From positions 1 through 64,000 of the forward strand of contig JAKQJM010000061.1 in NCBI GenBank assembly GCA_029561145.1: 64,000 nt of DNA. The letters are read 5' to 3'. Position numbers and translations under genes: made by a program. The number at the start of each line of letters is the position of its first letter. Position 1 is the first letter of the stretch. This document shows, in pieces, positions 1-7,900 of this stretch. Source of the stretch: Pseudomonadota bacterium. GTDB taxonomy: Bacteria; Pseudomonadota; Gammaproteobacteria; Xanthomonadales; Rhodanobacteraceae. The notes under the pieces were generated by a model. That model had not been told where the DNA came from and ran no database searches. It saw only the letters and a program-made list of their open reading frames with translations.

Positions 1-63
1 ATCGGCACCTGATCGACATTGGACTTGACGATCCACGCCGATGACCCGAAAATGCGCGGCTCC

Positions 64-140
64 GCCCGAATAGCTCAGCTGGTTAGAGCACTTGACTGTT
101 AATCAGGGGGTCGCTGGTTCGAGTCCAGCTTCGGGCGCCA
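64..140 (+). tRNA. tRNA-Asn (anticodon GTT)
   Basis: A full cloverleaf can be drawn: acceptor arm GCCCGAA paired with TTCGGGC, anticodon loop with GTT, T-arm GCTGG-TTCGAGT-CCAGC, discriminator G and an encoded CCA. Its 3' half (from 96) is repeated at 4700-4745, so the gene is the integration site of the element to its right. The 3' part of the working gene is therefore supplied by the element. Confidence 0.97.
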
Positions 141-141
141 A
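96..141 (+). repeat. attL (46-bp direct repeat, left copy)
   Basis: These 46 bases are identical to 4700-4745. They cover the anticodon region, T-arm, acceptor 3' strand, CCA and one further A of tRNA-Asn. The match ends sharply on both sides (95 a against 4699 g; 142 a against 4746 t), which defines the maximal core of the recombination site. Confidence 0.93.
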
Positions 142-1209
142 ATATTTCAACGTTTTAAGCGGCCCTTCGGGGCCGCTCTGTTTTTCTGACGTAGCGAAAT
201 CGTAGCCAGTGGTCAGTTCCTCCATGCGTACCTGCTCTGCGTAGCGCTTCAGATCGTCCATGCCGAGGTGCGCGTACCGTTGCACCATCGCAGGCGTCTG
301 CCAGCCCCCGAGCTTCTGCAACACGTGCATTGGCGTACCACTTTGAGCGTGCCAGCTTGCCCAGGTATGCCGGAGATCGTGCCATCGGAAGTTTTCGATT
401 CCCGCACGAACTAGCGCTTTTCGCCATGCCTTCGTGCTGGTCTTGAACTCAATGGGCCGATCTCTGTACGTGAACACCCACTCCGGGTGCCGTCCGCGCT
501 GCTCCTCGATGACATGCATCGCCTCCGCATTCAGTGGAACCGGAATCGCCCGCTTACCCTTGGCTTCTGAGGCATCGACCCATGCACAGCGACGGTCAAT
601 ATCAACCTTCGCCCACCGCAGGCCCTTGACGTTGGCTTGCCGCAGTCCCGTTGCCAATGAGAACCGCACCATTGCCTGCAGGTGGCCCGGCAATTCTGCC
701 AACAGACGCCCCGCTTCCTCACGCGTCAGGTATCGAACTCGCCCCTGTGGTTCCTTCAACAACCGAAACCGAGGCAGCCTGTCGAGCCACTCCCATTCCA
801 AGGCCGCCCGTCTTAGGATGGCCCGTAATACCTGAAGACGCCGATTCGTTGTCGCATCGCTGAGGCCGCTACGTTGGCTTTCCTGCTTGTACCTGTCCAC
901 CACGTCACGCGTGATTTGGGGTAATTCCATGCTTTCGAGCCGCGGTTGCCACCACCGCAGGTGCAGCTTGTCATCGTTGACTGACTTCTTTTTTACCTCC
1001 TCACCCAAGTATCGAAGAACCGCTTCATCCCATGACCGACGCGGCTTTACGCCGAGCCGTTGCTGCTCCCACAGTTCTGCCCTTCGTTTGTCGTGGTATT
1101 CCTGAGCTTGCCGCTTGTGGGCAGTCCCAGTGCTTTCCGACACGCGATGACCGCTAACCGTGAGTTTGACCCACCAGTACGGTGAGTCCTTGCGCTTGTA
1201 GAGTGACAT
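103..1209 (-). CDS. Tyrosine recombinase/integrase
   Basis: This 368-residue phage-type integrase should excise and insert the element at tRNA-Asn. An N-terminal Arm-binding region and a SAM-like core-binding domain (about 60-150) precede the catalytic domain. Catalytic residues can be placed at R190 (ATGLR), K219, H277 and R280 (HDLRH), W303 and the nucleophile Y312 (QRYAHL). The last 12 residues (LAPEAGLEPATP) are antisense translation of the tRNA 3' half, so the reading frame ends inside attL, as is usual for integrases sitting beside tRNA sites. Its start overlaps the end of the upstream HTH gene. Confidence 0.93.
   Translation of the reverse strand: MSLYKRKDSPYWWVKLTVSGHRVSESTGTAHKRQAQEYHDKRRAELWEQQRLGVKPRRSWDEAVLRYLGEEVKKKSVNDDKLHLRWWQPRLESMELPQITRDVVDRYKQESQRSGLSDATTNRRLQVLRAILRRAALEWEWLDRLPRFRLLKEPQGRVRYLTREEAGRLLAELPGHLQAMVRFSLATGLRQANVKGLRWAKVDIDRRCAWVDASEAKGKRAIPVPLNAEAMHVIEEQRGRHPEWVFTYRDRPIEFKTSTKAWRKALVRAGIENFRWHDLRHTWASWHAQSGTPMHVLQKLGGWQTPAMVQRYAHLGMDDLKRYAEQVRMEELTTGYDFATSEKQSGPEGPLKTLKYLAPEAGLEPATP
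158..185 (+). terminator. Rho-independent terminator of tRNA-Asn inside the integrase 3' end
   Basis: AGCGGCCC-TTCG-GGGCCGCT is a perfect 8-bp stem with a UUCG tetraloop, followed by a T-rich tract at 181-185. It sits 17 bases after the tRNA CCA end on the tRNA strand. On the opposite strand the same bases encode integrase residues around GPEGP. The element therefore brings its own terminator for the host tRNA. Confidence 0.85.
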
Positions 1210-1409
1210 TCTGAAATCTCCAAGGTGTCACCCTGCAACGCTCGCCGCTTGTAGTGTGCCCGAACGTAGCCGATCAGGTTATCCTCGATGAACACCCAGC
1301 GCCGGCCAAGTTTGGCAGCCGGGATACGTCCATTTGCTGCGCGCCCCGCAACCGTGACCGGATGCAGCTTGAGCAGGTTGGCGGCCTCTTGCAGGGTGAG
1401 CGTTTTCAC
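1047..1409 (-). CDS. Small helix-turn-helix DNA-binding protein (excisionase/AlpA-like)
   Basis: The start is GTG and overlaps the rep stop (GTGA), which suggests translational coupling. Residues 1-50 (TLQEAANLLKLHPVTVAGRA, then a GRIPAAKLGRRWVF strand) match the MerR-like winged helix of excisionase-family proteins that recognise element ends or act as directionality factors. The remaining residues are low-complexity and overlap the integrase start by 163 bases in another frame, so only the N-terminal domain looks functional. Role as Xis or as a regulator of int is inferred from position. Confidence 0.75.
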   Translation of the reverse strand: MKTLTLQEAANLLKLHPVTVAGRAANGRIPAAKLGRRWVFIEDNLIGYVRAHYKRRALQGDTLEISECHSTSARTHRTGGSNSRLAVIACRKALGLPTSGKLRNTTTNEGQNCGSSNGSA

Positions 1410-2407
1410 TGTAGGTCGCCCTGCCGGATTTGGACACCCGGCAGAGGGAGCTTTTCCAGCCGCTTGGGAATGCCGGGACGCATGGCCTGTTCAATGACAG
1501 CGAAGGGGTCACCGCCTTCGACTCGCAGCATCACGCTTAGGGCAGGCCCGTACTGAGTACGCAGGCACTTGACCATGTGTGCGTACCCAATTTCGGCGCA
1601 TTTCTTGAGTGTCCGCACCTTGTCCTGGCGCAGCGATAGAAAGGCAAGGCAGGGATATGCGCCCGCGAGATAGTCGCTCGGCCTAACAAGAATGTCGTGC
1701 GGAATATCGCGGGACTTTCCACGAAATTCGATCTCGACCCGACACCACGGGCTTTGCGGATCACCTAGTTGCTTGCCCTTTTCGTAGACCCGGCAGAGCT
1801 TGCCGTTCTGGCGCTGACCGACATACAGCGTCTTTCCCTTATTGGAGCCGAGATCGTCCACCAGACGCGCGTAGGGTGCCCGTCCGCCTGCGGTGAATTG
1901 ACCCTGATCGAGCCATGTGCGGGCTAGCGCGACGCTGACGCTCTGACCACTGAAATCGTCGTGGGCGAGATCAATGCGGGTAATGCGCACGCCGGCGGCT
2001 TCGGACCATATTTGCACGGCTTGCCAGTCCTGAATCCGGGCGCAGCCATGGGCGTTGAGTTCCAGATGGACGGTCCCTCTTTGATACTCACCGCCGTAAC
2101 CAAGCAACCCGAAGCCGCCGAGATCGATACGGGTGTCGTAACCCTGCCAGCCGACTGCGCGCTGTTCCCACTGGGATCGAGGAAGGAGGAAGACGGATTC
2201 GATGACGGATAGACCGCCACTTCCCGGCACAAACGTACAAGCGAACCAATCGATGAGTGCCGTTGAATGTGTGTGACTTTCGCCCCGTGTTACTGGACGG
2301 GGCAGGCTATCGAGTGCGATGTTGGCGCCGTCAGCAATCGCGGGCGCTACGCGCGCGCGAACGCTGACGGCAGCTGGTGGCGCTGTAGAAAGTTGAGTCA
2401 TTGACAT
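1406..2407 (-). CDS. Replication initiation protein, Rep_trans family (filamentous-phage RstA-like)
   Basis: This 333-residue protein resembles the Rep_trans/phage replication initiation family found in filamentous phages and small rolling-circle replicons. Supporting segments are the N-terminal IDWFACTF start, GYGGEYQRGTVHLELNAHGC, the RITRIDLAHDDF strand (the RxDxAxD-type motif of the family), and KTLYVGQRQNGKLCRVYEKGKQLG followed by RVEIEFRGKSR. Such proteins nick an origin with a tyrosine and start rolling-circle synthesis. A GGAG lies about 8 bases before the ATG. The origin-like structure at 2726-2846 lies upstream. Family call is firm; the exact phage relationship is not. Confidence 0.85.
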   Translation of the reverse strand: MSMTQLSTAPPAAVSVRARVAPAIADGANIALDSLPRPVTRGESHTHSTALIDWFACTFVPGSGGLSVIESVFLLPRSQWEQRAVGWQGYDTRIDLGGFGLLGYGGEYQRGTVHLELNAHGCARIQDWQAVQIWSEAAGVRITRIDLAHDDFSGQSVSVALARTWLDQGQFTAGGRAPYARLVDDLGSNKGKTLYVGQRQNGKLCRVYEKGKQLGDPQSPWCRVEIEFRGKSRDIPHDILVRPSDYLAGAYPCLAFLSLRQDKVRTLKKCAEIGYAHMVKCLRTQYGPALSVMLRVEGGDPFAVIEQAMRPGIPKRLEKLPLPGVQIRQGDLQ

Positions 2408-2725
2408 GATGTGACTCCGGTCTGCGCGGAGGAGTCACGGCTACAGGTTGCCCGAATGACTCCGCCGCATGGTTGCGGGAAATCACAAGGAGGGGGCAGA
2501 CCCGATTAGGAATGTTCTTTGCCTCTAGCGCGGACCCTGCCTATTTCTGGTCCGTGCCTGTCTGGGCTGCGGTAGCTCCGATTCAGCCTTAGCTGGCGGT
2601 CCCGCTATTCAATGATGCCTTTCGACACCATCCCGACGCCATCTGCCAACGCGCCGGAGACTCAATGCGATATAGCTGCTTGTGTGCGTTCAAGTTGCCA
2701 TAAGGTCAGCCAAGTCGTCAAGCAT

Positions 2726-2846
2726 GCGTTACCCACCGACTCCACAGCCTTGCTCCGCTTCGCGAAGCAACCCGTACGGCGGTTCGGTTCGACGTAGCCG
2801 CCGAACCGCCGCACGGGCTGCGGGCTGTGGAGTCCGTGGATAACGC
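2726..2846. other. Branched inverted-repeat structure, candidate replication origin of the element
   Basis: Outer arms 2726-2749 and 2823-2846 pair at 22 of 24 positions. Inside them are a 12-bp perfect palindrome (2757-2768, GCTTCGCGAAGC) and a 17-bp hairpin (2771-2787 with 2801-2817, one mismatch, 13-base loop). Single-stranded DNA would fold into a multi-way junction. It lies in a 468-bp gene-free gap just upstream of rep, as expected for a double-strand or single-strand origin of a rolling-circle replicon. The right arm contains TTATCCACG on the minus strand, close to a DnaA box. The rest of 2408-2875 shows nothing else convincing. Confidence 0.6.
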
Positions 2847-2875
2847 GCCCGTTCGCGCCACATTCTCGTACCGAA

Positions 2876-3349
2876 CTAAATGCCACATTGCTGCTCTATA
2901 TATTCCGCAACCTCCTCAATCTTGGTTAGGTATAGAGACACTTGAGCAACTGTGATGTTGCAGTTCCGTCCGTGAGCAATTAGGTGGCGATTGCTCATTA
3001 CCGCATTGACCGCGTCTCGACGAAAGTTTTGCATGAGGAACTCCTCAAGATCTTGCCCCCACTTTCGGTCGAATGAGGATGCGATTTTTATAAGCCTATC
3101 ACTCTTCGGGTTCTGCACTCCCTCGAGTTGCGCCTTCGCAAAATTGGCTACACGCGGCGTCGACTGCTTAGTTGCTACAACACCATAGATACTTCGAACA
3201 ATATTTTCGACTATGCCGGCCTCAATCACGCAAGCGTATTTTGCCCAATGAGACATCATCTCTAAGGGCTTGTTAGAAGGATGATGTCCCGACGACCTCA
3301 ACACCGACTTGAGTGCGGAGATTTGCCGCACAATTTCGACGGTTTTCAC
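2876..3349 (-). CDS. HEPN-domain protein, putative RNase partner of the DUF262 protein
   Basis: This is a 157-residue all-helical protein with the HEPN signature R-x4-H at R121-H126 (NRHLIAHG) near the C-terminus, resembling RiboL-PSP/MAE_28990-type HEPN proteins. HEPN proteins with this motif are metal-independent RNases in toxin, abortive-infection and CRISPR accessory systems. The GTG start overlaps the DUF262 stop (TAGTG), so the two are probably co-translated. The base composition is AT-rich compared with the flanking host genes. Nuclease activity is inferred from the motif; the target is unknown. Confidence 0.72.
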   Translation of the reverse strand: MKTVEIVRQISALKSVLRSSGHHPSNKPLEMMSHWAKYACVIEAGIVENIVRSIYGVVATKQSTPRVANFAKAQLEGVQNPKSDRLIKIASSFDRKWGQDLEEFLMQNFRRDAVNAVMSNRHLIAHGRNCNITVAQVSLYLTKIEEVAEYIEQQCGI

Positions 3350-4440
3350 TAGGCGACCTGCGAGAACGCTGCTTTCGCCAATCCCAATCTAGTTCGCACG
3401 TTAGCTTCATCAGACGTGGCCTTTGAAGTTGCGTCCACAAATTTTTTTGTCTCTACAAGTGAGGCGTATGCAGCTCTTAGAGAATCTGGATCTTTGATTG
3501 GCCCCGAATCAAGACGCTTGTCTAAACCATAAAACACAGAGTCGAACACCGCAGCGTTTAGACTTCGCTTTGGTCTGAATGCCTTTTCCCCTAGACCTTC
3601 CTTCGCTACAGCACACACAGCCAGAAAGCTTTTGGCTGCGTCCTGTAGAAAACTTTTAGATGCCTTCCGATGACGACGACAGTATCGATTTATGAACTCC
3701 TCCATAGGGCGTTCATAACTATCAAAATCCTTCTGAAATGCGAGAAACCGTAGAATGAGCTCTTCATCTTTGAGCCGTGGGCTTTGGGAACCAAAAATCT
3801 TTCGCCAATCATCACTTTGATTTAGCTCTCTGACCAAATCGATCAACGGCCCCCTGAAAATCGCAGTGCGGATTTCTTGCGGGCTGACTTTGCGCCCACC
3901 TGAATTCAAGCGACCGAATACATAGTAAAGGCTCGAGTCCTCCTGTTCGACGGGGTTTTCCTGCTTGAGAATAGTTGCGTGAATTACTGAGTTATCAAGC
4001 CGGATCCTATCGTCCTCGAGCAGCGTATCGTACGTCTTGCCTTCAAACTGTTTTTGAACTTTAGTGAGGGAAAACACAGACTTTGTTTTTGCTGTTTCGC
4101 TGGGCCTGAAGTACCCATCATAGAAAAAAAGAAGCGACATCAATCGCTGCTGTCCGTCGATAATCATGAGCTTTTGGGAGTCGTGCTCACGGGCCAAGAA
4201 GACCCCGGGAACCGGCAATCCGAGGAGCAATGATTCGATGAATTGGGATGATTCCGTTTGGCTCCAAACAAACTTTCTCTGGAACTCTGCCACATAGAGC
4301 TCACGCTTTTGGAGCCTTCTGACAAGTCCTTCAACGTCGAAGTCAATGCCAAAACTGGTAATGGCGTACTTTTCGACAGGAACGGTACCATCGGCTGACG
4401 TATCGTCTATGACGTCGTCATTGTCTTGTTCTTCTGTCAT
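3349..4440 (-). CDS. DUF262 (ParB/Srx-fold, GmrSD N-terminal-like) protein
   Basis: This 363-residue protein has the DUF262 pattern in order: FQRKFVWS near residue 55, LPVPGVFLAR, the nucleotide-site motif DGQQR, and FGRLNSGGRKVSPQEIR. DUF262 is the NTP-binding sensor half of GmrSD-type restriction enzymes and of SspE. Here the DUF1524 HNH nuclease half is missing, and a separate HEPN gene follows with a one-base overlap. A strong ribosome site (AAAAGGAG) precedes the ATG. A defence or toxin-antitoxin role is inferred from family and from carriage as mobile-element cargo. Confidence 0.82.
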   Translation of the reverse strand: MTEEQDNDDVIDDTSADGTVPVEKYAITSFGIDFDVEGLVRRLQKRELYVAEFQRKFVWSQTESSQFIESLLLGLPVPGVFLAREHDSQKLMIIDGQQRLMSLLFFYDGYFRPSETAKTKSVFSLTKVQKQFEGKTYDTLLEDDRIRLDNSVIHATILKQENPVEQEDSSLYYVFGRLNSGGRKVSPQEIRTAIFRGPLIDLVRELNQSDDWRKIFGSQSPRLKDEELILRFLAFQKDFDSYERPMEEFINRYCRRHRKASKSFLQDAAKSFLAVCAVAKEGLGEKAFRPKRSLNAAVFDSVFYGLDKRLDSGPIKDPDSLRAAYASLVETKKFVDATSKATSDEANVRTRLGLAKAAFSQVA

Positions 4441-4699
4441 AAAAACTCCTTTTCGGCATTAAATTTGCCGTAGCGCCTGAATTGATTTGGGCCGACTATG
4501 CGGAACAGTTCCGTTCCTCCAACGCGAAAGGTACCCAGCATATCGAAATTCCCTGCTTTTTCTACTCAAAGCTCTACTGGACACCTGCCCACTCACGTAG
4601 CCGAATCGTAGCTCCCATTGACTGATATTGGCTGATTTCGGCTGCCCCGGACGATTGGCGAGCTTTGCAGAGTATGGGTTCTGAGCTTGTCTGGGACAG
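4441..4699. other. Promoter-side spacer of the DUF262-HEPN operon, no gene seen
   Basis: This AT-leaning stretch lies between attR and the DUF262 start and must hold the promoter of the cargo operon. A small inverted repeat (CGGCA..TTTGCCG, about 4454-4471) sits just upstream of the ribosome site and could be an operator. A long minus-strand frame crosses attR, but its best-looking part (ARSWTRTSDPLINS) is only tRNA antisense, so no gene is called. From 4783 to 4984, before the RND gene, I see no gene either. Confidence 0.5.
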
Positions 4700-4745
4700 C
4701 TGTTAATCAGGGGGTCGCTGGTTCGAGTCCAGCTTCGGGCGCCAA
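4700..4745 (+). repeat. attR (46-bp direct repeat, right copy)
   Basis: This is the displaced 3' half of the original tRNA-Asn gene, identical to 96-141. It lacks the acceptor 5' strand and D-arm and so is not a functional tRNA. It is still followed by what was probably the original tRNA terminator at 4753-4782. Confidence 0.93.
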
Positions 4746-4752
4746 TCCAATC

Positions 4753-4782
4753 AAAAAAGCCGCGAGCAGTCGCGGCTTTTTT
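4753..4782 (+). terminator. Displaced original terminator of tRNA-Asn
   Basis: GCCGCGAGCAGTCGCGGC is flanked by A6 and T6, forming a stem with a short loop and a run of T. It lies 7 bases beyond attR, the same relation a tRNA terminator would have to the gene before integration. Confidence 0.85.
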
Positions 4783-4984
4783 GTTGCCTAGCATCAAAAG
4801 GGTATCGCACCGACGAGTCGGGGCGAACGAGGGTACGAGGCGGCAACCGCACGCCAAGTTCAACATGTCAGGTCGAATTCCGGTCTTCCATCCCGGGCAT
4901 GACCAAAGTAACCCTCATGACCTTTGCCGCATCCCATTCGGCAGCAGGCCGGCGCATTCTCGCGCCGGAGCGGAGGACCCTGCC

Positions 4985-7900
4985 ATGCGACTGATCCAAG
5001 CATCAATTCGCAATCCGATCGCGGTCGGCGTCGTCGTGCTGCTGATCTGCCTGTTCGGCGCGATGAGCCTGGGCCGATTGCCCTTGCAACTGTTCCCCGA
5101 TATCGACCGACCGAACATCTCGATCTTCACCGGCTGGCGCGCGGCTTCACCCGAGGAAACCGAAGCGGAATTGCTCGAACCGCAGGAACAGGTCCTGCAG
5201 GGTCTGCCGGGCGTCGAGGAAATCGAAGGCAACGCGAATACGGGCGGCAGTTTCATCAATCTGACGTTCGCGATCGGCACCGACATGCGTTCAGCGCTGA
5301 TCGACGTGATCGGCCGCATGAACCGGGTACGCTCGCAACCCCAGGACGCCGACCGGCCGATCATCCAGCTGGGTGGCGGCCAGAATGACTCGAACGATTC
5401 GCTGTCGTGGTTCTTCGTCCAGCTCCTGCCCGGAACGAAGGGACCGATCGAGGACTATCGCAGCTATATCGAGGATGTGATCAAGCCGCGCATCGAATCG
5501 GTGCCCGGCGTCGCCTCGGTCAATGTCAATTCGGGGCCACCCGACGATATCCGCATCACGGTCGATCTCGCCAAGGCTGCCGCATTCGGGGTCGGTATTC
5601 CGGACATCGCCCAGCGTGCGGTACGCGCGACCGATGTCTCGGCCGGCCAGATCGGCGTTGGCCGCCAGCAATACACGCTGCGCTTCACCGGGCGCTACAA
5701 GCCCGAGGAACTCGGCGACCTGGTGCTGGCGTGGCGCGATGGACGGCCGATCAAGCTCGGCGATGTCGCGACGATCGAGAAGCGTCCGCCCGAGCAGCAA
5801 TTCTTCGTCTACCAGAATGGCAATCCGGCGATCGGCCTGCAGGTGCTGCGCTCGCCCGGCGCCAATGTGCTCGGCACGTTGGAGCAGGTCAAGACCGTGG
5901 TCGCCGAGTTGCGCGAGGGCGCATTGAAATCTCGCGGTCTCGGCATCGAGCAAAGCTACGACTCGTCCCTGTTCATCCATCGGGCAGTCAATCTGCTGAC
6001 CGAGAATCTCGTCATCGGCGCCCTGCTCGCCCTCATCTGCGTGTGGTGGTTCATGCGCGACTGGCGCGCAACCCTGCTGATCGCAACGGCCATCCCGGTC
6101 TGCCTGCTGGCCACTTTCGGCGCACTCGATCTCGGCGGGCGAACGCTCAACGTGATCTCGCTGGCGGGCCTGGCGTTTGCGGTAGGCATGGTCGTCGAGG
6201 GCGCGATTGTCGTTTCCGGCAACATCATCCGACTCAAGGAATCGGGGATGACCCCGGTCGAAGCGGCGCAAACCGGCACGCGTGAAGTCGTGCCGGCCCT
6301 GGTCGCGTCGACGATCACGACGATCGCGGTATTCCTGCCGGTACTGTTCCTGCGCGATGTCGAAGGCCAGATCTTTGCCGATCTCGCGCTGACCATATCG
6401 ATTGCGGTCGCCTTGTCGATCGTCGTCGCGATCACCGTGTTGCCGGCCGCAGCCGGTGGCTGGCTCAAGGCCAAGAAACTGAAATCCGGATATGGCGACG
6501 GCTGGCCGGCATTGACCGCGCTGATCCTTCGCTGGACCGACAATCGGACCAAGCAACTCGGCTGGATCATGGGCCTGCTCGTGCTGCCGCTCGTCGCGTG
6601 CTGGATCTTCCTGCCCAAGCTCGACTACCTGCCGCCGGTGAAACGCGCGGCTATCGATGCCTTCTTCAGCTTCCCGCCCGGGATGAGTCCGGAAGTGGTC
6701 AATCGCGAAATTGGCGACAAGCTGATCGCGCGCCTGCAGCCGTACATGAAGGGCGAAAAGCAGCCGCAGCTCAAGAACTACTACATCTGGCTATGGCCCG
6801 GTGGCGGCACGATCGGTGCGCGCGTGGTCGACGAGACGCGCATCGGCGAGCTCGAGACGATCATGCGCGACGAGATCACCAAGGGCTTTCCCGATACGCG
6901 TGCCTTCGCCACCGAGGGTGAGTTGTTCGGCGGCGTCGGCGGTTCCGCGCGCTCGGTCGCGATCCACCTGCAAAGCGACGACACCAAGGCGCTCGACCGC
7001 GTGGCCGAGGAAGGACGCGTATTGCTGGAGGCGAAGTTCCCGGGTGCGAATGTCCAGGCCAACCCGAACACCGACCAGAATTCGCTGGAATTGCGCGCGA
7101 TCCCGGACGACCGCCGTATCGCCGAGGCCGGTTGGGACCGCGCGGCTGTCGGCACGATCGTGCGCACGCTGGGCGATGGCGCCTGGCTCGGCGAATACTT
7201 CGACGGCCAGAACCGGCTGCCGATCATCCTGCGTGCCGATCGTCGCGAAACCGCCGAGGCGCTCGCCGAGGCACCACTGGTCACCCCGAATGGACAGGTC
7301 ATTCCGTTGGGCGACGTGATCCGTCTCGAGAAAGCACTCGGGCCCGGCCAGATCCGCCGACTCGACCATCGACGTACGGTCACCCTGACGATGGATCCGC
7401 CGCCCACCTTGTCGCTCGAAGACGCGCTGGCGACGCTGCAGAACGAAGTCGTGCCGGTGCTCAGGGAAAAGCTGCCGGCCGATGCGAACATCCGTCTCGC
7501 CGGAAGCGCCGATCGCCTGCAGTCGATCAGCGCGACGATGGCAAAGAACTTCGTGCTCGCACTGTTCGTGCTGTTCCTGTTGATGGCAGCGATGTTCCGC
7601 TCGCTGCGTGACTCGCTGGTCGTCGTGTTGACCGTGCCGGTTGCCCTCATCGGCGGCGTGATCGGCCTGCGCATACTCGGATTGATCGCGTTCCAGCCGC
7701 TCGATCTGCTGACGATGATCGGTTTCATCATGATGGTCGGCATCATCGTCAACCACACGATCCTGCTGGTCGATCGCACGCGCGTCGCGCAGGATCAGGG
7801 TTTCGATCTCGAATCATCGATAGGCCAGGCATTGAACCAGCGCCTGCGCGCGATCATCGCGAGTACCCTGACCGGCGCGCTCGGCGCCCTGCCGATGGCA

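Larger units (their letters stand above)
96..4745. mobile_element. Integrative element in tRNA-Asn (int-HTH-rep-origin-HEPN-DUF262)
   Basis: The element is bounded by 46-bp identical direct repeats (96-141 and 4700-4745) made of the tRNA-Asn 3' half, the classic target of a tyrosine integrase. It holds five minus-strand genes in transcription order DUF262, HEPN, Rep_trans initiator, HTH, integrase, with a branched inverted repeat between HEPN and rep. No capsid, secretion or conjugation gene is present. The content fits a replicating satellite, an inovirus-derived element or an integrative plasmid that carries a two-gene cargo. The cargo is clearly more AT-rich than both the host and the rep/int half, suggesting it was acquired separately. 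Confidence 0.9.

Noticed and set aside
2835-2843. DnaA box in the right arm of the branched repeat
   Set aside because: TTATCCACG differs from consensus at the last base and the left arm is TTACCCACC; noted as suggestive only, not called as a site.
4459-4866. 135-codon minus-strand frame across attR
   Set aside because: Its most protein-like part (ARSWTRTSDPLINS) is the usual antisense translation of a tRNA 3' half, and the rest covers a terminator. No ribosome site and no family.
5291-7779. Long antisense frames opposite the RND permease
   Set aside because: Arg/Asp/Ser-rich shadows of high-GC codon bias on the other strand of a well-supported gene.
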